Source of the DNA: Pyxicephalus adspersus
Lineage: Eukaryota > Chordata > Amphibia > Anura > Pyxicephalidae
Direction of reading: 5' to 3'
Length of the DNA stretch: 64,000 bases
Assembly: GCF_032062135.1 (NCBI RefSeq)
Contig: NC_092859.1
Coordinates: 88,055,760-88,119,759, forward strand
This document shows, piece by piece, positions 37,961-51,150 of the stretch. The notes below the pieces were generated by a model that saw only the letters and a list, made by a program, of their open reading frames with translations, was not told where the DNA came from and made no database searches. A program made the translations under genes and the position numbers. Position 1 is the first letter of the stretch. Each line of letters opens with the position of its first letter.

Positions 37961-40040
37961 AATGACTATGGTTTAAATATAGATTTAAGGGAAAAAGGTG
38001 GTTAAACAAAATAAACAATGGCTGTTTTATGGCTTTGCAAACAATGCATAACTGGTACTTAAAAAATACTATGGTTGTAAAATGTATTTCAGCTCTTCGG
38101 AGATTGAACCTGGCGTTACTTGTATTGATTTGTGTAAAAGAAGACAAAATATCCAAATATTTCAACTCCATATCTCAACTCTACATGTGCAGTAGATAAG
38201 ATGCTGCAAACTTTCGCTCACTGCAGAAACCAACTATATTTTGCAAAGGAGATCAAGAGAAAGTTCATAAAATATCTGTCCTGGAGAAAGTTAAGTAATT
38301 TCTCCCCAAGAAAGAAATGGATGGAAAAGTGTGTCAGTTTAAATTTGTCTGTCCACCTTCTTGAGGCAAATGAAACCTCTGCCTTCAGCTATCATATTAG
38401 AGGCCATGTCAAGTCTTTTATGAATTGACTTTATATTCATGTTCAAAGTTTTTTGAATTCCAAGAATATCCTTAATAAAATTAAAATGATAACCTGTGAT
38501 CATTTGTAAAAAATGTCTGCACTATATATTAAACATAATGAGGCTCAGAATACTTTTAAACTGAATAGACAAATATGTTCTTTTAACATTTGTGCTTTAT
38601 AAAGAAGCCTCATATGTACCGGGAGAAAACAGCTGTTTTGTTAGGGTTCTATGCCTTACAGTACATATAAAGTCATAGGAAACTCGGGCTTTATATGTAT
38701 TACTGTAGATGTATATGATGTAGGTAAAATGGTTGGATAGGGCTCTAAAAATATATCCCACATTTTTTTACTCACTTCAAACTGATTTGCATTCCCATTT
38801 AAGGCTATAGGAACCCTGTGGAAACAAGTTACATGCAGGTCAGAAGATGGTCTGCTGGAGATCAAATACATCTGTCATTGAATTTGGCATGACCTCAGAA
38901 CTGTCTCAATGTGATGGTGAGAAATGACTCGACACAAGCCCAAGGTCCATTGACACAAGCCCTTTAGCACTATGCACACCTTGCAATGATAAAAACAAAT
39001 GTGAGGAAATATCAAGAATGACAACAGCAGGAGACCAACACATGAGACACATTTGTAAAACAGCAGAATGGTTGCTGTGCAGCCTAACTTCTGTAAAAAA
39101 AATTGCACAACATGGGGACCCTGAATCAAGTTAATGACTGTTTATTGAAAAAAGGCATAGTTCACTTTGCTCAATGGGGCAAACAGAGCTCAGTGACTGG
39201 GAGAAAGCAGGTCAAATTTGGAAATACACAAAGTAAAAATCTATACCTGAATCATAGCCAACAATAGCAGGTAGAAATCTATGAATAATACTGGGAAATT
39301 TAAAATGCTACCTTTGTAAAAATAATATTGTTTAGGTTAAAAATTGTATATGTTTATATTTATAAGTCATTTAATGTTGCAATACCCAATATCCAATGCA
39401 GGTGTATCTATCAATATAAAAGAAAATAAAAACACCTGGAAGATGCACCTACAGTTAATGTCACAATCACTGGTTTAAAAATATAATCCCAATAAATGAA
39501 TCAAGGACTTCAAAAAGACTTTGCCTGGGACAAGGACCCAGTAAGCAGGAAAGAAAGTATCTATGCCTTTACAATACGATATTTATTTGGAAAAAGTACA
39601 AAAAGTGGATATTTAAACACTAAAGGAGGATAAGTCTAAACACAGCACTTAGTATTTACTTAGGTTTCTGACCTCTTACCTATATCCTGTAGCTTTTCTG
39701 GAACTTTCTGTGTTGTCCCTGCTGATGTAAATGATGTACAAGCTATAAGAAACTACAGGTTGAAGTTTAAACTGCCCTCAAATGTTTCATTGGCGCATGC
39801 CCATGCCATTTGGTGGTTTTAGTTCATTTTACTCACTTTGAACTTTCCTGCACACTGCACTGTGACACTGCAGACATTTAGTGCTCTATGAGTAAGTTCT
39901 TAGCTACATCATAATGCCTAATGAAATAAGTTTCTAGTGTTGGAGAACTCGGGTGTGTTCTCTGTATTGTGTGCCCTGTTTCAGCATTCAATATCTTGTT
40001 TTTGTACACCGTATTTGATCTCCTGATATCGCCTTTCCAT
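37961..40040. other. Intergenic, no recognised features
   Basis: AT-rich, no supported gene or repeat. Confidence 0.5.
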
Positions 40041-40265
40041 GGGTCTGATTTATTAAAGCTTTCCAAGGCTGGAGAGGATAGACTTTCTTCAGTGAAGCTG
40101 GATAATCCAGCAAATCTGGAATAGATCTGGTGCAGGATTAAAAACATTTGTTAGCAAATAGCAAATAATTTTGAAGAAATTTATTTCAGGTTTGCTGGAT
40201 CCGCCAGCTTCACTGATGAAAGTGTATCCTCTCCAGCCTTGGAGAGCTTTAATAAAACAGGCCCC
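40041..40265 (+). repeat. Palindromic MITE, full copy (reference copy)
   Basis: Layout: GGTCTGATTTATTAAAGC, CCAAGGCTGGAGAGGATAGA, GTGAAGCTGGATAATCCAGC, AAATCTGGAATAGATCTGG, spacer with TTTGTTAGCAAATAGCAAAT, then the mirror ending GGAGAGCTTTAATAAAACAGGCCCC. About 85-base arms; non-coding. Confidence 0.9.
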
Positions 40266-41299
40266 ATGTCTCTAATGACTGACTTGTTATGACCTTGCAT
40301 GTTTGTGATTTCCTACTAAAAATGGCTACCGCCAGTTCTGAGCTACGGCCTGTCTACGAATCTACATCTGCCACAGTATTGCAGTCCATATTCCCTGTCA
40401 GCCATCTCCAGTATGGAAAGTTCTGCATTTCAGGGTAAAAGTAAAATTTTATTGAAAATTCACAATGTATGTTTACAAGCAGTCTCGAATCCATATGAAA
40501 TCTATGAACACACATGCCATGCTGCATTTCAATGTACAGGCTTACTCACACAGGTCTCCAGGAGTGATGTTTTGGGAAAACTAGACATCCCTTTATTCTC
40601 CCATCTGCAACTTAAGCACACACTATCTGCATCAGACACAGAGGGGTTCACCTCCAAGCCTGGTAAGAGATACTTGGCAACAATATTACTGTTGAGCTGA
40701 ACTTATATTTAAATGTTATCTATATTTATTTACAAAACTTGTAAACTATTACATCATTTTTAGTAGGTCTTGAAAGCTTTTTTTAACCTAATGATGAAGA
40801 GACCAAAACTTGCATCTTCCAAGCTAATTTCTAAAATGTCATCTGACACTGACAATAACTGTACAAATTACTGTAGAAATTAAACTCTTCTAAAAGCATT
40901 CATTATCTTTCAAAATCATTTGTGTGATATTGTGTCCAGACTGTTTCTACAGTTTGCTTAATATTCTCTTTAATCTACAAAAAAGGTTTGGTGCATACTT
41001 AGCTATGATGACAAAAATTGACTTACATTATAGCTTCTTAATTCAGAATATAATGTATTTAAAATGAAAGATTTGCATTACCGATTCTCATGCATGCACT
41101 TATTCACTAATTAGCTGAATAACATTTAATTTAAAATAATTATCTTTAATGGTAATTGGGCTTGCTTTAGTAATTCAGTAGCAGTCAACCAAAATATAGA
41201 AAGCAATAATTCTTACAATTTATTAAGAAGTCTGTATTTTGTACACATAAACCTTACAAACTCTAGTTTCAAGTAAACCTGGTATGAAATAATCCTGAC
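40266..41299. other. Intergenic, no recognised features
   Basis: AT-rich; nothing supportable. Confidence 0.5.
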
Positions 41300-42260
41300 A
41301 ATGCATAATCAAGAGGCAACCATTACTGACGTCCTCTCACGTTAGATGCCGGCTATAATGTAGACATAAAATACCATTCATAAGTGAAAAACTGTCAAGA
41401 CAGTTGTCAATCTTCCCAGGAGTGGACGTCCCAGGAAATTCACCACAAGGTCAGACCATGCACTGCTTAGAGAAATTGCAAAAGCCCCAGAGCTATCTCT
41501 GACCCTAGAGGCCTCAGTTAGCATGGTAAATTGTAAAGTTTATGACAGTACAATTAAAAAAGACTGAATAAGTATGGATTGTTTGGAAGGGTTGCCAGGA
41601 GAAAGTATCTTCTCTCTAAAAAATAAATGCTAGTACAAATTAAATTTAGTAGGCTGCATTTGAATAATCTGGGAGAATTCTGAAACAATGGACAGATAAG
41701 ACCAAAGTAAAAAGTTTTGGTTCCACAGCCCTGTGTAGAAGAAAAACAAACAGTGTATCAACACAAACATCTCATCTCAAACGTCTAGTTTAGTGGTGGA
41801 GGAGTGATGATTTGGGCTTGTTTTGCAGGCACAGGACCAGGGCAGTCATTGAGTTGACCATGAATTCTTCTTTATGTCAAAGTATTCTACAGTCCAATGC
41901 TAGGCCATCTTTGCCACAGCCAAAGCTTTTGCGAAACTGGGTCATACAACAGGACAATGTTTTCAAACACATCAGCAAAGCTGCAACATAATGTCTGAAA
42001 AAGAAAATCAAGGTGCAATGGTCCAGACCTCAACCCCAAGTAACTGCTGTAATGGGACCTTAAGAGAGCTGAGCATGAAGAAATTCCTGCAAACCTCTAT
42101 GAACTAAAGCAATGTTGTAAAGAAGTGTGGGCATAGTGTAGATAGTTTTTCACACGTTGATTCTCGATTTTAGCTTAATTTTTATTAAACAATGACACAG
42201 TGTAATCTGTTCTGTGTTATTTTACACCTAAAGATAGATTTAAATAATCTTAGAATCTGT
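41300..42260 (+). pseudogene. Tc1/mariner-type transposon relic
   Basis: Translated pieces in shifting frames keep GRVARRKYLLSKK (near 41589), FSGGGVMIWACFAGTGPGQS (near 41790-41850), an NRTMFSNTSAK block (decayed QQDNDPKHTSK) and NGPDLNP (near 42020), in the order of Tc1 transposases. Many stops and at least one frame change. The DDE residues cannot all be found. A dead copy; terminal repeats not identified. Confidence 0.8.
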
Positions 42261-42533
42261 CAAAGATGACATGATTTTTCATTATGTCCATGTAAAATTT
42301 TCCAATTTAAATACAGTATACTTTCTATTTTACAAGAAGGAATATAATTTATGGATATATATTGTGTACAGAAAAACTGCAAACATGTAGGTGTACTGGC
42401 TTTTCTTTAGTAGTAATTTAAACCTGGAAGTATGCCCAAACAAGAGAATAGTTTCTTGAAAACTTGCATTATGAAATGTTTTTAGATAACCATTAACATC
42501 CTGATTTTTTCTACCTCTCATCTTTGAGACAAT

Positions 42534-42678
42534 GGGCCTGATCTATTAATGCACTCCGATGCTTTCTTCAGTGAATCAGGGTGATCCAGCAAACCTGGAA
42601 TGGATCTGCTCCACGATTTAAAACATTTGCTAGCAAAAAGAAGAAATTGAAGAAATCCATTCCAGGTTTGCTGGACTG
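42534..42678 (+). repeat. Palindromic MITE, right end truncated
   Basis: GGGCCTGATCTATTAATGCAC to CCATTCCAGGTTTGCTGGAC; the last third of the right arm is missing. Confidence 0.85.
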
Positions 42679-43709
42679 GTAGTCCTGTATAGGTGCAATC
42701 ATAAACATTTCTGTTAAGCTACCGAGTTAAAAACAAGTAAAAGAATTAAAGCAACTTTAATTAGTAAAGTATTTTTTTTTTTTGCAAATTGAAAATCCAC
42801 AAAGCAAGAGTTCACTTAGGAGTCTAAACTTTGGCTTAGGGGCAGAAATGAAAGGGGTTTGAAGGGTTTTCCCTGCTGACAGGTATCCCTGAAGGTGTTA
42901 GTTGTTGAGTCCAAAAGTGTCTGGATGTTGAATATACCTATTACCAATTCCATGTTCTACACTGACTCTCTGGTTGCAGATCCCCTTTTTAATAGTGACC
43001 AGTTTTCACTTCCTCATGTCAGAAAACAGTGTGCAGCACAGTAGTGACATCACTAAATATAACAACAAATCTGATGTCTTTTAGAGACAACAGTGTCTTG
43101 GATCTCACAATACAGATATAAAGCTATGAGATTGAAGGCACCAAGTGCCTAGGTACACATTCTAGGCCGTTCTTACATGAATTTGCACTTCTGTTTTTCA
43201 AAGTGAATTCAAGGTGCATTTTCAAGTTACACTATTATTATTTCTAAGTGTTCTCCATTACATAGCAAATCTTTCGTTTTTGAGTTTACTTCATCTTGTA
43301 ATAAAATACAACTACACCTTTACTTCAACTTTAGCTGAATTAGTACCTGGTGCATAGTTTAGGTTATGGGGTAATAATAGATTTCACTAAATTTGAAGTA
43401 AAAGTTTTAAGGCCCTCCGCCTCCTCTAATATTTCTACTTGGTTGAGCAAAAAAGCCTTCGACTTGAATGGGGCTGTATATCAAATAGCTGGAAACACAA
43501 AAAACGCTGTGGTTTAGGAGCTAAAGAGCTTGGGTGGGAGTAGGGGATAATACAATTTAACATAGTGGGGTAAAGGAACAGATTTGCGAAAGTCAAAGCA
43601 GAGGTACAGCCTTTTTGACCCAAAAATAAGAGTGTAAGCAAAGAGTGTTTAAAAGGGACAAAGAGCACATTGGTATATTTAAGAGTTACAAGATTTAAAG
43701 AACAACCAG
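42679..43709. other. Intergenic, just past the kcnc2 3' end
   Basis: No gene or repeat recognised; a poly-T run at 42772-42783. Confidence 0.4.
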
Positions 43710-46700
43710 GTATTAATTAAATAAAGGAAAATATTTTATTGTATCAACTCAAATATACATTATCAGAGACAGAGTAACAGGTAACATTTCACATTCTGAT
43801 AGCACAATACAGATAAAAAGATATATCTCTCCTTGGCAAAAAAATAAAAATCAATATTCTTCTACAACAAATATTTATGCTGCTGGAATCTGTAGTGATG
43901 TCAAAGCAATGGATTTATTCACACACTGTCAATTTATTTGTTACCACCATGATTTATTTGGTCAAAATAATACTTAAGACTATCTTATAGAATGGCAAAA
44001 ATGCCAGCATCCAGACAGGTACATTTTAATGGTAAAATATTTCTGGCATGTTTAACATGAGATATCCTAGGGTAAAGGCAGATATTATAATACACATATC
44101 TGGTGGTTTATGACTTACTGCCCAGTATTACTAAGTATTGGTGTTCTAGAGCAACACAGTAGAAGACACAGTAATACACTGGCAGCTTTGTACCCATCTG
44201 GTCTACAAGATATCCCTGGAATACCAGAACTTAGTAAAATTGAGCCTACTATACATCTTCTGCAATACACATAGTAATAATAAATGAAGATATATCTGTT
44301 TGTACAGATCATGTTAAGTTAACACACACCTTTTATGTGCATTTCTATACAATATACAGCACAGACTAGAGTACTGCAGGGATTGTGAGGTAACCCAAAA
44401 TATATGGGGTTTATATACACACATCAATTGATGAAAACCATACAATCGAACATGTACTTAGATTGAGGAAAACAGCTGATACTCCATGCTCACATTTATT
44501 TACAATTTAAATGCCAATGAAGACCTTTCTGGTCTTTGGCAACTAAAACAACTCAGTCTGTGATTGTTGCACTTTGCAGATTGAGCTGGACATCAGATCT
44601 CATTCACTACCTCGAAGCATGAGAAGCTTACATCTAGGGCCCATTCATCAGCAGGAGTTTACTTCCAGTGTAGTCCTTGTTATGGCTAAATTCCACTGTC
44701 CCCTTTTCAGCAGTCACAAATCCATGATAAATTCCGTACAACACTGTAGTCAATAACAGCAGCACCAAATATTATATTAATCCCATTATTATTGTATTAT
44801 GTCTTTAAAGATAAAATCTGGCATGCAACTCGTGCTGTGGGATTTGGTATATTTACTTGTTATACTCTTCAATATCAATAATAATCATAACTGATCAACT
44901 GATAAGAGAAAACAAGTCAGGGATAATTCAACAGTCTCAAGGTCACTTTAATAATTTTAAACCTTTCTTATTTTCTGTTCCATATCACCAGCCCAAAACA
45001 TCATATCTCTTGTTGCAATGCACATAATTATCTAAACACTGACATTGGGTTTCACAAGACTGGCCAGAAAAGTTATAGGATGCATTCCAATAATGCTTGG
45101 CAATGAAATACCATAAGGAGATCTTGATTGCCTGTGACATCTTCTCCCTCTAGTGTTACGTATTTCTTCAAAGTGAAATCAGAGCACCAGACCAATGCAG
45201 AGTTACAACTGCAACATAAACCAGGAGTAATTGTTTAACTGGTCTCTGGTAAGATGCTATGATTCCCTCATGGATTACCCTGCATTAAAATATTAAAATA
45301 AATGCAAGGAACCACACTTCGTAAATCATATTAAAATGGTAGTTCACATGGATAGTCCAGTAGTCATTCTTTTTTTTTTGTTTTCCTTGTATCACAAGTA
45401 ATGAGGTTTATTTACCCTTATGGTTGACACTGCAATCCATTTAAGCCATATGGCTACCACCAAGAATAATTTAAATGTTACAGTACTGTAATTCTAATAC
45501 TACATAATTAAATAAACTGGCCTTAAGAAGTAAAACAAAAAATAAAATAAACTGACCATTGGCTATGCATGAGATATCTTCATAGTGCCCTGAAAGCCTC
45601 ATCATCCGTGGTGCACCGTATTACAAATATTCACTTTATCCTCTGAAGTGGCATTTGGCCAGTGTCCTCCCACCTGAATGTTAGGGATGCTACTGAATGT
45701 GAAAATGATCTAACTGTTAAACAGAAAGGTATGTAAAGCCAAATTATGGATTTCAAATATTAAGGGAAAAAAAATCAAATAACATCATGCCCCAGATTAT
45801 GGGTATTAGGGGTGCTCTGAAGGGAACTTTAGATATGTTTGGTTACCTTAGTACCAACACTTAGTTAAATTACCTGCTTTACCTAGCTAGACTTCTTGAG
45901 TAAATAACAATATGTCTAAATAACTACAGGACAATCCACGTGGATACATCACATAAAAAGGGAATTAAACCTAATAAAAAAATCACAGTTAAATGGCCAT
46001 TAGAATAGTCTACCACTTTTGACATGTCATCATAAAGTAATGATTGTTGTTCAGTGAAACCAAAGTTACTGGTTAAAAAAAAAGCTGTTGAAACTTTATA
46101 ACATTTGGTCATATATGAACTGGCTGGTGATGCTGGTATGTACACTATAACAATAGAATTTATATATTCTATGTACGGTTTAACAAAACATTAACTATAA
46201 AGAACTATTCTTGTATGTGACCACTTCTATAACTCTTGTGAATCCCAGGCTAAAAATAATGGCTTTAATTCCGATTAGTTCATTTTTAAAGACATCAACC
46301 ATACTTAAAGCACATAAAACACAGCAAAACGCAAAAGAAAAGAATGCAGCCTTGAACTATTTGTGTACAGGCACGGTTTGAGTGTTTGAAGAGAGGTGGA
46401 TGAAACAAATTAACAATTGGTTAGACAAACCAACATGAACATATATGACAAACAACTCTAAAAAATCAAAATAGGTAAAACGTTGACTTGAAAATATGCA
46501 AAAATTTTTATTCAGATGTTTAAGGCTGGTCAAAAAAAAACTTGAAATATCCAAATTCCTTTTTAGGTAATTGACACATTTAGTACAAAATTTTAGCTTT
46601 CTGCATTTTTAAGATTTTGCCTGTGAAAATGTTGAAGAACCCTGGTGTTAAAAGAAGACCTGCTAGCTTAAAATTGCAAGCCTGGATGGCATTTACCTTT

Positions 46701-46728
46701 TTCACATGTATTGTGCCTTCCCAAGCCA
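43710..46728 (-). other. kcnc2: Probable kcnc2 3' UTR
   Basis: Downstream of the final stop codon lie about 3 kb with no recognisable transposon copy, unlike nearly every other 3 kb block of the window. Minus-strand AATAAA hexamers occur at 46508-46513, 44495-44500 and 43735-43740. The last is followed by a GU-rich stretch (CCTGGTTGTTCTTT), as expected after a cleavage site. No reading frame of note. The UTR call and its end are inference; several poly(A) sites could be used. Confidence 0.4.
43735..43740 (-). terminator. Candidate distal poly(A) signal of kcnc2
   Basis: AATAAA on the minus strand (TTTATT on plus) at the lower end of the repeat-free block, with a T/G-rich stretch 20-35 bases further on. 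Cleavage would fall near 43710-43722. Other hexamers at 44495-44500 and 46508-46513 are alternatives. Confidence 0.3.
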
Positions 46729-46790
46729 TTAAGAAAGAGATCTGGCCTCTGCTTGCGTGTAACCAGTAATGACAACCTCTTTGCAGTTAT
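46729..46790 (-). CDS. kcnc2: Kv3.2 alternative last exon (DNCKEVVITGYTQAEARSL tail)
   Basis: After the acceptor TTTGCACACAG the exon starts AT, completing aspartate with the G of exon 3, and reads NCKEVVITGYTQAEARSLS then TAA. This matches the short mammalian Kv3.2 C-terminus DNCKEVVITGYTQAEARSLT (from memory) except for a serine in place of the final threonine. It also resembles the Kv3.1b ending in position and style (RKD-x-CKE). The exon is 62 bases of coding sequence, 2 plus 19 codons plus stop. It is the last coding segment of the gene found here; sequence to the left is probably 3' UTR. Confidence 0.92.
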
Positions 46791-46963
46791 CTGTGTGCAA
46801 ACAACCAGAGACATTTCGGGAATCTATTACAAGATTTTAGCACAGTAAAAAAACAAGTCAAAGTCATCTAAAAAAAAAATATATCAACTAACGTAAGAAA
46901 GTAAAAGCAAATTCCTACTGGCAGGACAACTAATTAGCGAATGATACGATGCCAAGCTTATGT

Positions 46964-47085
46964 TCAGAGCCGTTTGGTAGCCCCAGTATCTGCAACATTG
47001 CGCTGATATGATGTGTAGACGAAATGGTCCATGCAAATGGTCTGATCTGTTACACTGCGAGCCCTAAAGACAGGATCCCAAACAT
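46964..47085 (-). CDS. kcnc2: Kv3.2 putative alternative last exon (DVWDPVF tail)
   Basis: On the minus strand, the AG of CATTCTGAAG at 47086-47087 would begin an exon whose first two bases (AT) complete an aspartate codon with the G left by exon 3. The frame then runs VWDPVFRARSVTDQTICMDH, FVYTSYQRNVADTGATKRL and TGA: 39 residues after the D, in a region where other frames close quickly. The acceptor has a moderately T-rich lead (TTCATTTCTTGTGAGTTTCTG). It sits 13 bases past the stop of the GKYSY exon, so the two would be alternative acceptors of one terminal exon. No homologue recalled with certainty; the call rests on phase, splice site and composition. Confidence 0.5.
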
Positions 47086-47097
47086 CTTCAGAATGGA

Positions 47098-47174
47098 TCA
47101 GAAACTCACAAGAAATGAACGTTCAATGAAGTGTTGGCTATCATTTGGAAGCACATTGGTATAGCTGTATTTCC
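47098..47174 (-). CDS. kcnc2: Kv3.2 putative alternative last exon (GKYSYTNVLPN tail)
   Basis: Directly after a good acceptor (TATATATTTTCAG on the minus strand), a phase-1 entry gives G, then KYSYTNVLPNDSQHFIERSF and LVSF before TGA. The junction with exon 3 would read GGIRKGKYSYTN. The placement, the strong acceptor, the matching phase and the well-composed 25-residue tail make it a believable terminal exon. Four Kv3.2 C-terminal forms (a to d) are described in mammals, but I cannot match this sequence to a particular one from memory. It could be a spurious open stretch beside a chance acceptor. Confidence 0.6.
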
Positions 47175-47463
47175 CTGAAAATATATATAATTATTAAATA
47201 TACTGGCCGATCGATCCAAACTCTATTCTTTTTATTGCCAGAGAGAAACTGGTCGGTCAGTAGAAATGCACAAACTCCATAGGATAAATAACTTTAAATG
47301 CATCATAGCAAATGGTCTGCTGACAAAATGGTATTTCCTAGAATTTTCAGATGACATAATGCTGTCTGGGAAGATCATAGACTTAATGCTACATTTAATT
47401 ATTTCCATTATGTGGTAAATAGTGCTTGAGAGAATTCTATTTGTCAGATTGATGTAGTCTGCT

Positions 47464-47634
<171 letters not shown>

Positions 47635-48368
47635 TCAGCCAGAAAGAGACAGAGACAAACAGTAAAATGAAATGCAATCAATTATGAGTCCATCAAAAAG
47701 GTTTATGCAGACAGTAATGAAGAGCTGAGACAATTTTATTGGTTATTATGACCCTATATGTACTATTTATTCTATTTGTTCAATTGGACCTCAATAATTA
47801 GGATAAACATAATTTAGGTTGTAGGGTCTTCGTACGGCATACATTTATCAACAACACTAAAATTGTGTCAGCTTAAAATATGGCATGTTAAACTGTATGA
47901 TAAACAGGCTTAATTAAAAACACAAAGCATTATGGGAAATGATAACTCCCCCTTTAGATGAATTATACCTCAAAGATGGTAATCCAAGTAAAAAGAAATG
48001 TAAATTTTCCAGTCATAGCTTATTATGTCTTTGAAGAATTGTTCAGTACAGCTAAAGCAAGTAACCAAGCATTGAAGGTTGTAAACATATTATTAAAATT
48101 ACTGTTCCCAATAGCCAATATTTCCCAAATGTAATAATTTAAACAGTTTAGAAATCATTTGTAGTTTTAAATTGAATACATAATATTTAAAATATAAATG
48201 TATTCTGACTTTTTAAAAAAGTTTTTACTTTCAGTATGGGTAAACATAATAAGGTATATCTGTTATTTTAGTTAGACTCAGTGTTTACTAAAAAAAATTG
48301 CAAACATTACATGAAGCTGCGTTTTTACATGTCAATGTTAAATAATAGCCTTTTTTAAAAAGGTGTCC

Positions 48369-48369
<1 letters not shown>

Positions 48370-48402
<33 letters not shown>
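48370..48402. repeat. (TA)n microsatellite in kcnc2 intron
   Basis: About 14 TA dinucleotides. Confidence 0.9.
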
Positions 48403-48406
<4 letters not shown>

Positions 48407-49889
48407 TTTGTATGGCTATAGTGTAGTTCAAGAATTTTAATTCAGTTGTGCGTATAAAGCCAGAGGTAAGAGGTAAAGGGGTAAGAGGTAAAACAAAATA
48501 TAAAAAATACAGTTATTTGAACAAATATTATTTAATATAATACAGTTTAAGTCAACCTTTGAAAAGAAAAAATAACTTCAATTAAAAAAAGAGATTTTTA
48601 TTAATTGTGCCAGTACTCAACCACTCTTTGTAAAATAAATTATTTAAACCTCATAAATTTAGCAAGTTTTGTAAATAGAAATAAAAAATACTTAAGACGC
48701 AAGGTATTGGGATAGATAGAAGACTTAATTCAGTCCACTTTAATGCTATACAAGCAGCTGAACTTGGTAAAAGTGCACAGACATTTGTATTTGCAGTGTG
48801 TTACTTTCACTGGCGCTCTAAGGTGCATTTCTTAAACAACAAAAAAGCACTTCATGTATAGCAGATAAATATACTTCATATACTGAAGATCTGCTAACCC
48901 ACAAAATAACTCTATTACAGGGGACAGGGTACCACAGGCTCAAATTCTAGTTTTATATCAGCCTTGTGCTTTTAAGAACAATTTACTACTGTCAAGCATT
49001 CCTTGTGTACCTTCTTACCTATTGCATCCAGTTTATATGTATACTATTTTATAACATTATATTTTATGTAAATTGTATTAGGTATATTTTCTGGAGGTTT
49101 TTCTGTCCATGTTTAGTTGTCTGAGTCATGCAGCCACCCATAATATCCTAACTATATTTTCCGGCTTTGTTACTGAAATTATTTTAATTCAGTAACAATT
49201 CATTTTGTGCAGTTCTTAAAGCCTTGCAGTCATGTCTATGCAGGTATAAAAAATGTGAGAAATTAAATAAAAAAGTGTTCTAAAAATTGGTTGCTTTCTG
49301 TCCTGTGATGCTTAATACACTCACTGTTCAATGGCAGCTCAATGCAGACATTGATAGTCTCCATGGAAATCAGAACTGACCTAGTTGCATTTCATTGCCC
49401 ATACAGTAATTCTCTTTTACATTCAGGTAGCAGTTTTACAATCTGAATATGTAACTGTAGAATTATTGTGTTTAAAAAAAAATACAGGCAGGCAGGTAAA
49501 AAGTTGTCATTACATGATCTAAGCATTGACGTCTACTATGAATAAACAAAATCAAAAATTGGGGGTCTACCTGATTTTATTTACTCTTAAGGTGGAATGA
49601 TCAAAAGAATTACCCCTTATAGGGGTGTGACATGCAGGCTCTGGTGCAGCGTTCTGTTGTTTTTTTTCATTCTTTGTTGCAACTTGGAGAAACAGTGGTA
49701 CATGCTTGTGCAATGCGGGATGGCAAGGCCACTTGCAGTTTCCTTTGGGAAGGCAAGTGATAATGAAGAAGCACTGGTGGGAAACAGGGACAAAGGATTG
49801 TCACCCTATAAGGTATATTAAAGGTATAATTTAAATGAAACTGTAGATTTAGAAAAAGATTTCAATGTCTTTTGAAGTGACACATTTGG

Positions 49890-50094
49890 CTCTCCAAGAA
49901 TGGAGAGATACACTTTCTTCAGTGAAACTGGGTGATCCAGCAAACCTGGAATGGATCTGGTCCAGGATTAAAAACATTTGCTAGCAATAAGCAAATGACT
50001 TTGATGAAATCCATTTCAGGTTTGTTGTATCACCCAGCCTCACTGATGAAAGTGTATCCTCTCCAGCCTTGGAGAGCTTTAATAAATCAGGCCC
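49890..50094 (+). repeat. Palindromic MITE in kcnc2 intron
   Basis: Left arm CTCCAAGAATGGAGAGATACACTTTC, right arm GAAAGTGTATCCTCTCCAGCCTTGGAG, ending AATAAATCAGGCCC. Confidence 0.9.
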
Positions 50095-50913
50095 ATTAAA
50101 TCTTATGTGAAATTTTAGTAAATGGGTATTACATGTATGCAATTTGCTCAATACCAATCTGGTGAATGCCTGTGGAAGCCAGTACTGTGGACATTGTTGT
50201 TTTGGCTGAGTTGCTAACCTAGACATGTCAAACTATAAGGATACTTGAATTCATCTTACTTTTTTGGCTAATTTGTGCTAAATCTTAAAGAGGGCACATC
50301 TTGAGTACTTTTGAGGTTGTTAGAGCTGCTCAAAAGCTTTTCTAAGCTTAATGTTGTGAAAATAAATAGGTACGGCAACAATGACTAAATGTACTAAGCT
50401 TTATGATGCACATGTCTCTAATTTCCTTTTCCCAAGGAACTAATGCACTTACTAAATATGGCAGTGGGGGTTCATGTCACAAAACAGCAAGATAATGTAT
50501 TCATAGTTTTAAGTATCCACATATGTGTAATTTTATTAATTACTGTATTTTTATTGTGTCAATGTCAAACAAAAATCTAGCTATATCTTTGACTTTCGAG
50601 GAGGCTTTGGATATCATATAAAGTTACAAATAAAAACTACCTTGTTAGAAGTATCATATATCAATATGATATATTACAACTATGTATTTAAACATAGCAT
50701 ACAATTGTAAAGAAAATGATTCAATGGCATAGAATTTTCATCTTCCTACATGGGTAATTCACCCTAACAAAGAGAAATATAAGGGTAAACTATAAGAACA
50801 AATATCAATATAGGAAAAAGTGTAATACCCATTCTAATAAACAAATGTGCAAAATTTGGAGAACAGGTAACACCATAACTTCCACTACCCAACATCTACC
50901 ATCATGCAACAAA

Positions 50914-51150
50914 GGGGGGTTGATTTACTAAATGAAAGTAGGCTGTTACTACTAACTACAAAGTAAAATATCAGCTTGTATTTTCACTTAGCATGGTGAA
51001 TTAGGTTAAGTGTTGTTGACTTTGGTTTTGCATGTAATTGGTTATACTTTACAAAGTGCATTTTTACTACTTTATCAAGTAACAACTCCCTTGCAAGGTG
51101 ATAATTTACTATGCTAAATGAGCCTGAACTCTTTCAGTAAGTCAGCCATA
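50914..51150. repeat. Second palindromic repeat family, copy in kcnc2 intron
   Basis: GGGGGGTTGATTTACTAAATGAAAGTAGGC to CCCTTGCAAGGTGATAATTTACTATGC; same family as 31339-31573, with internal inverted repeats. Confidence 0.7.
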
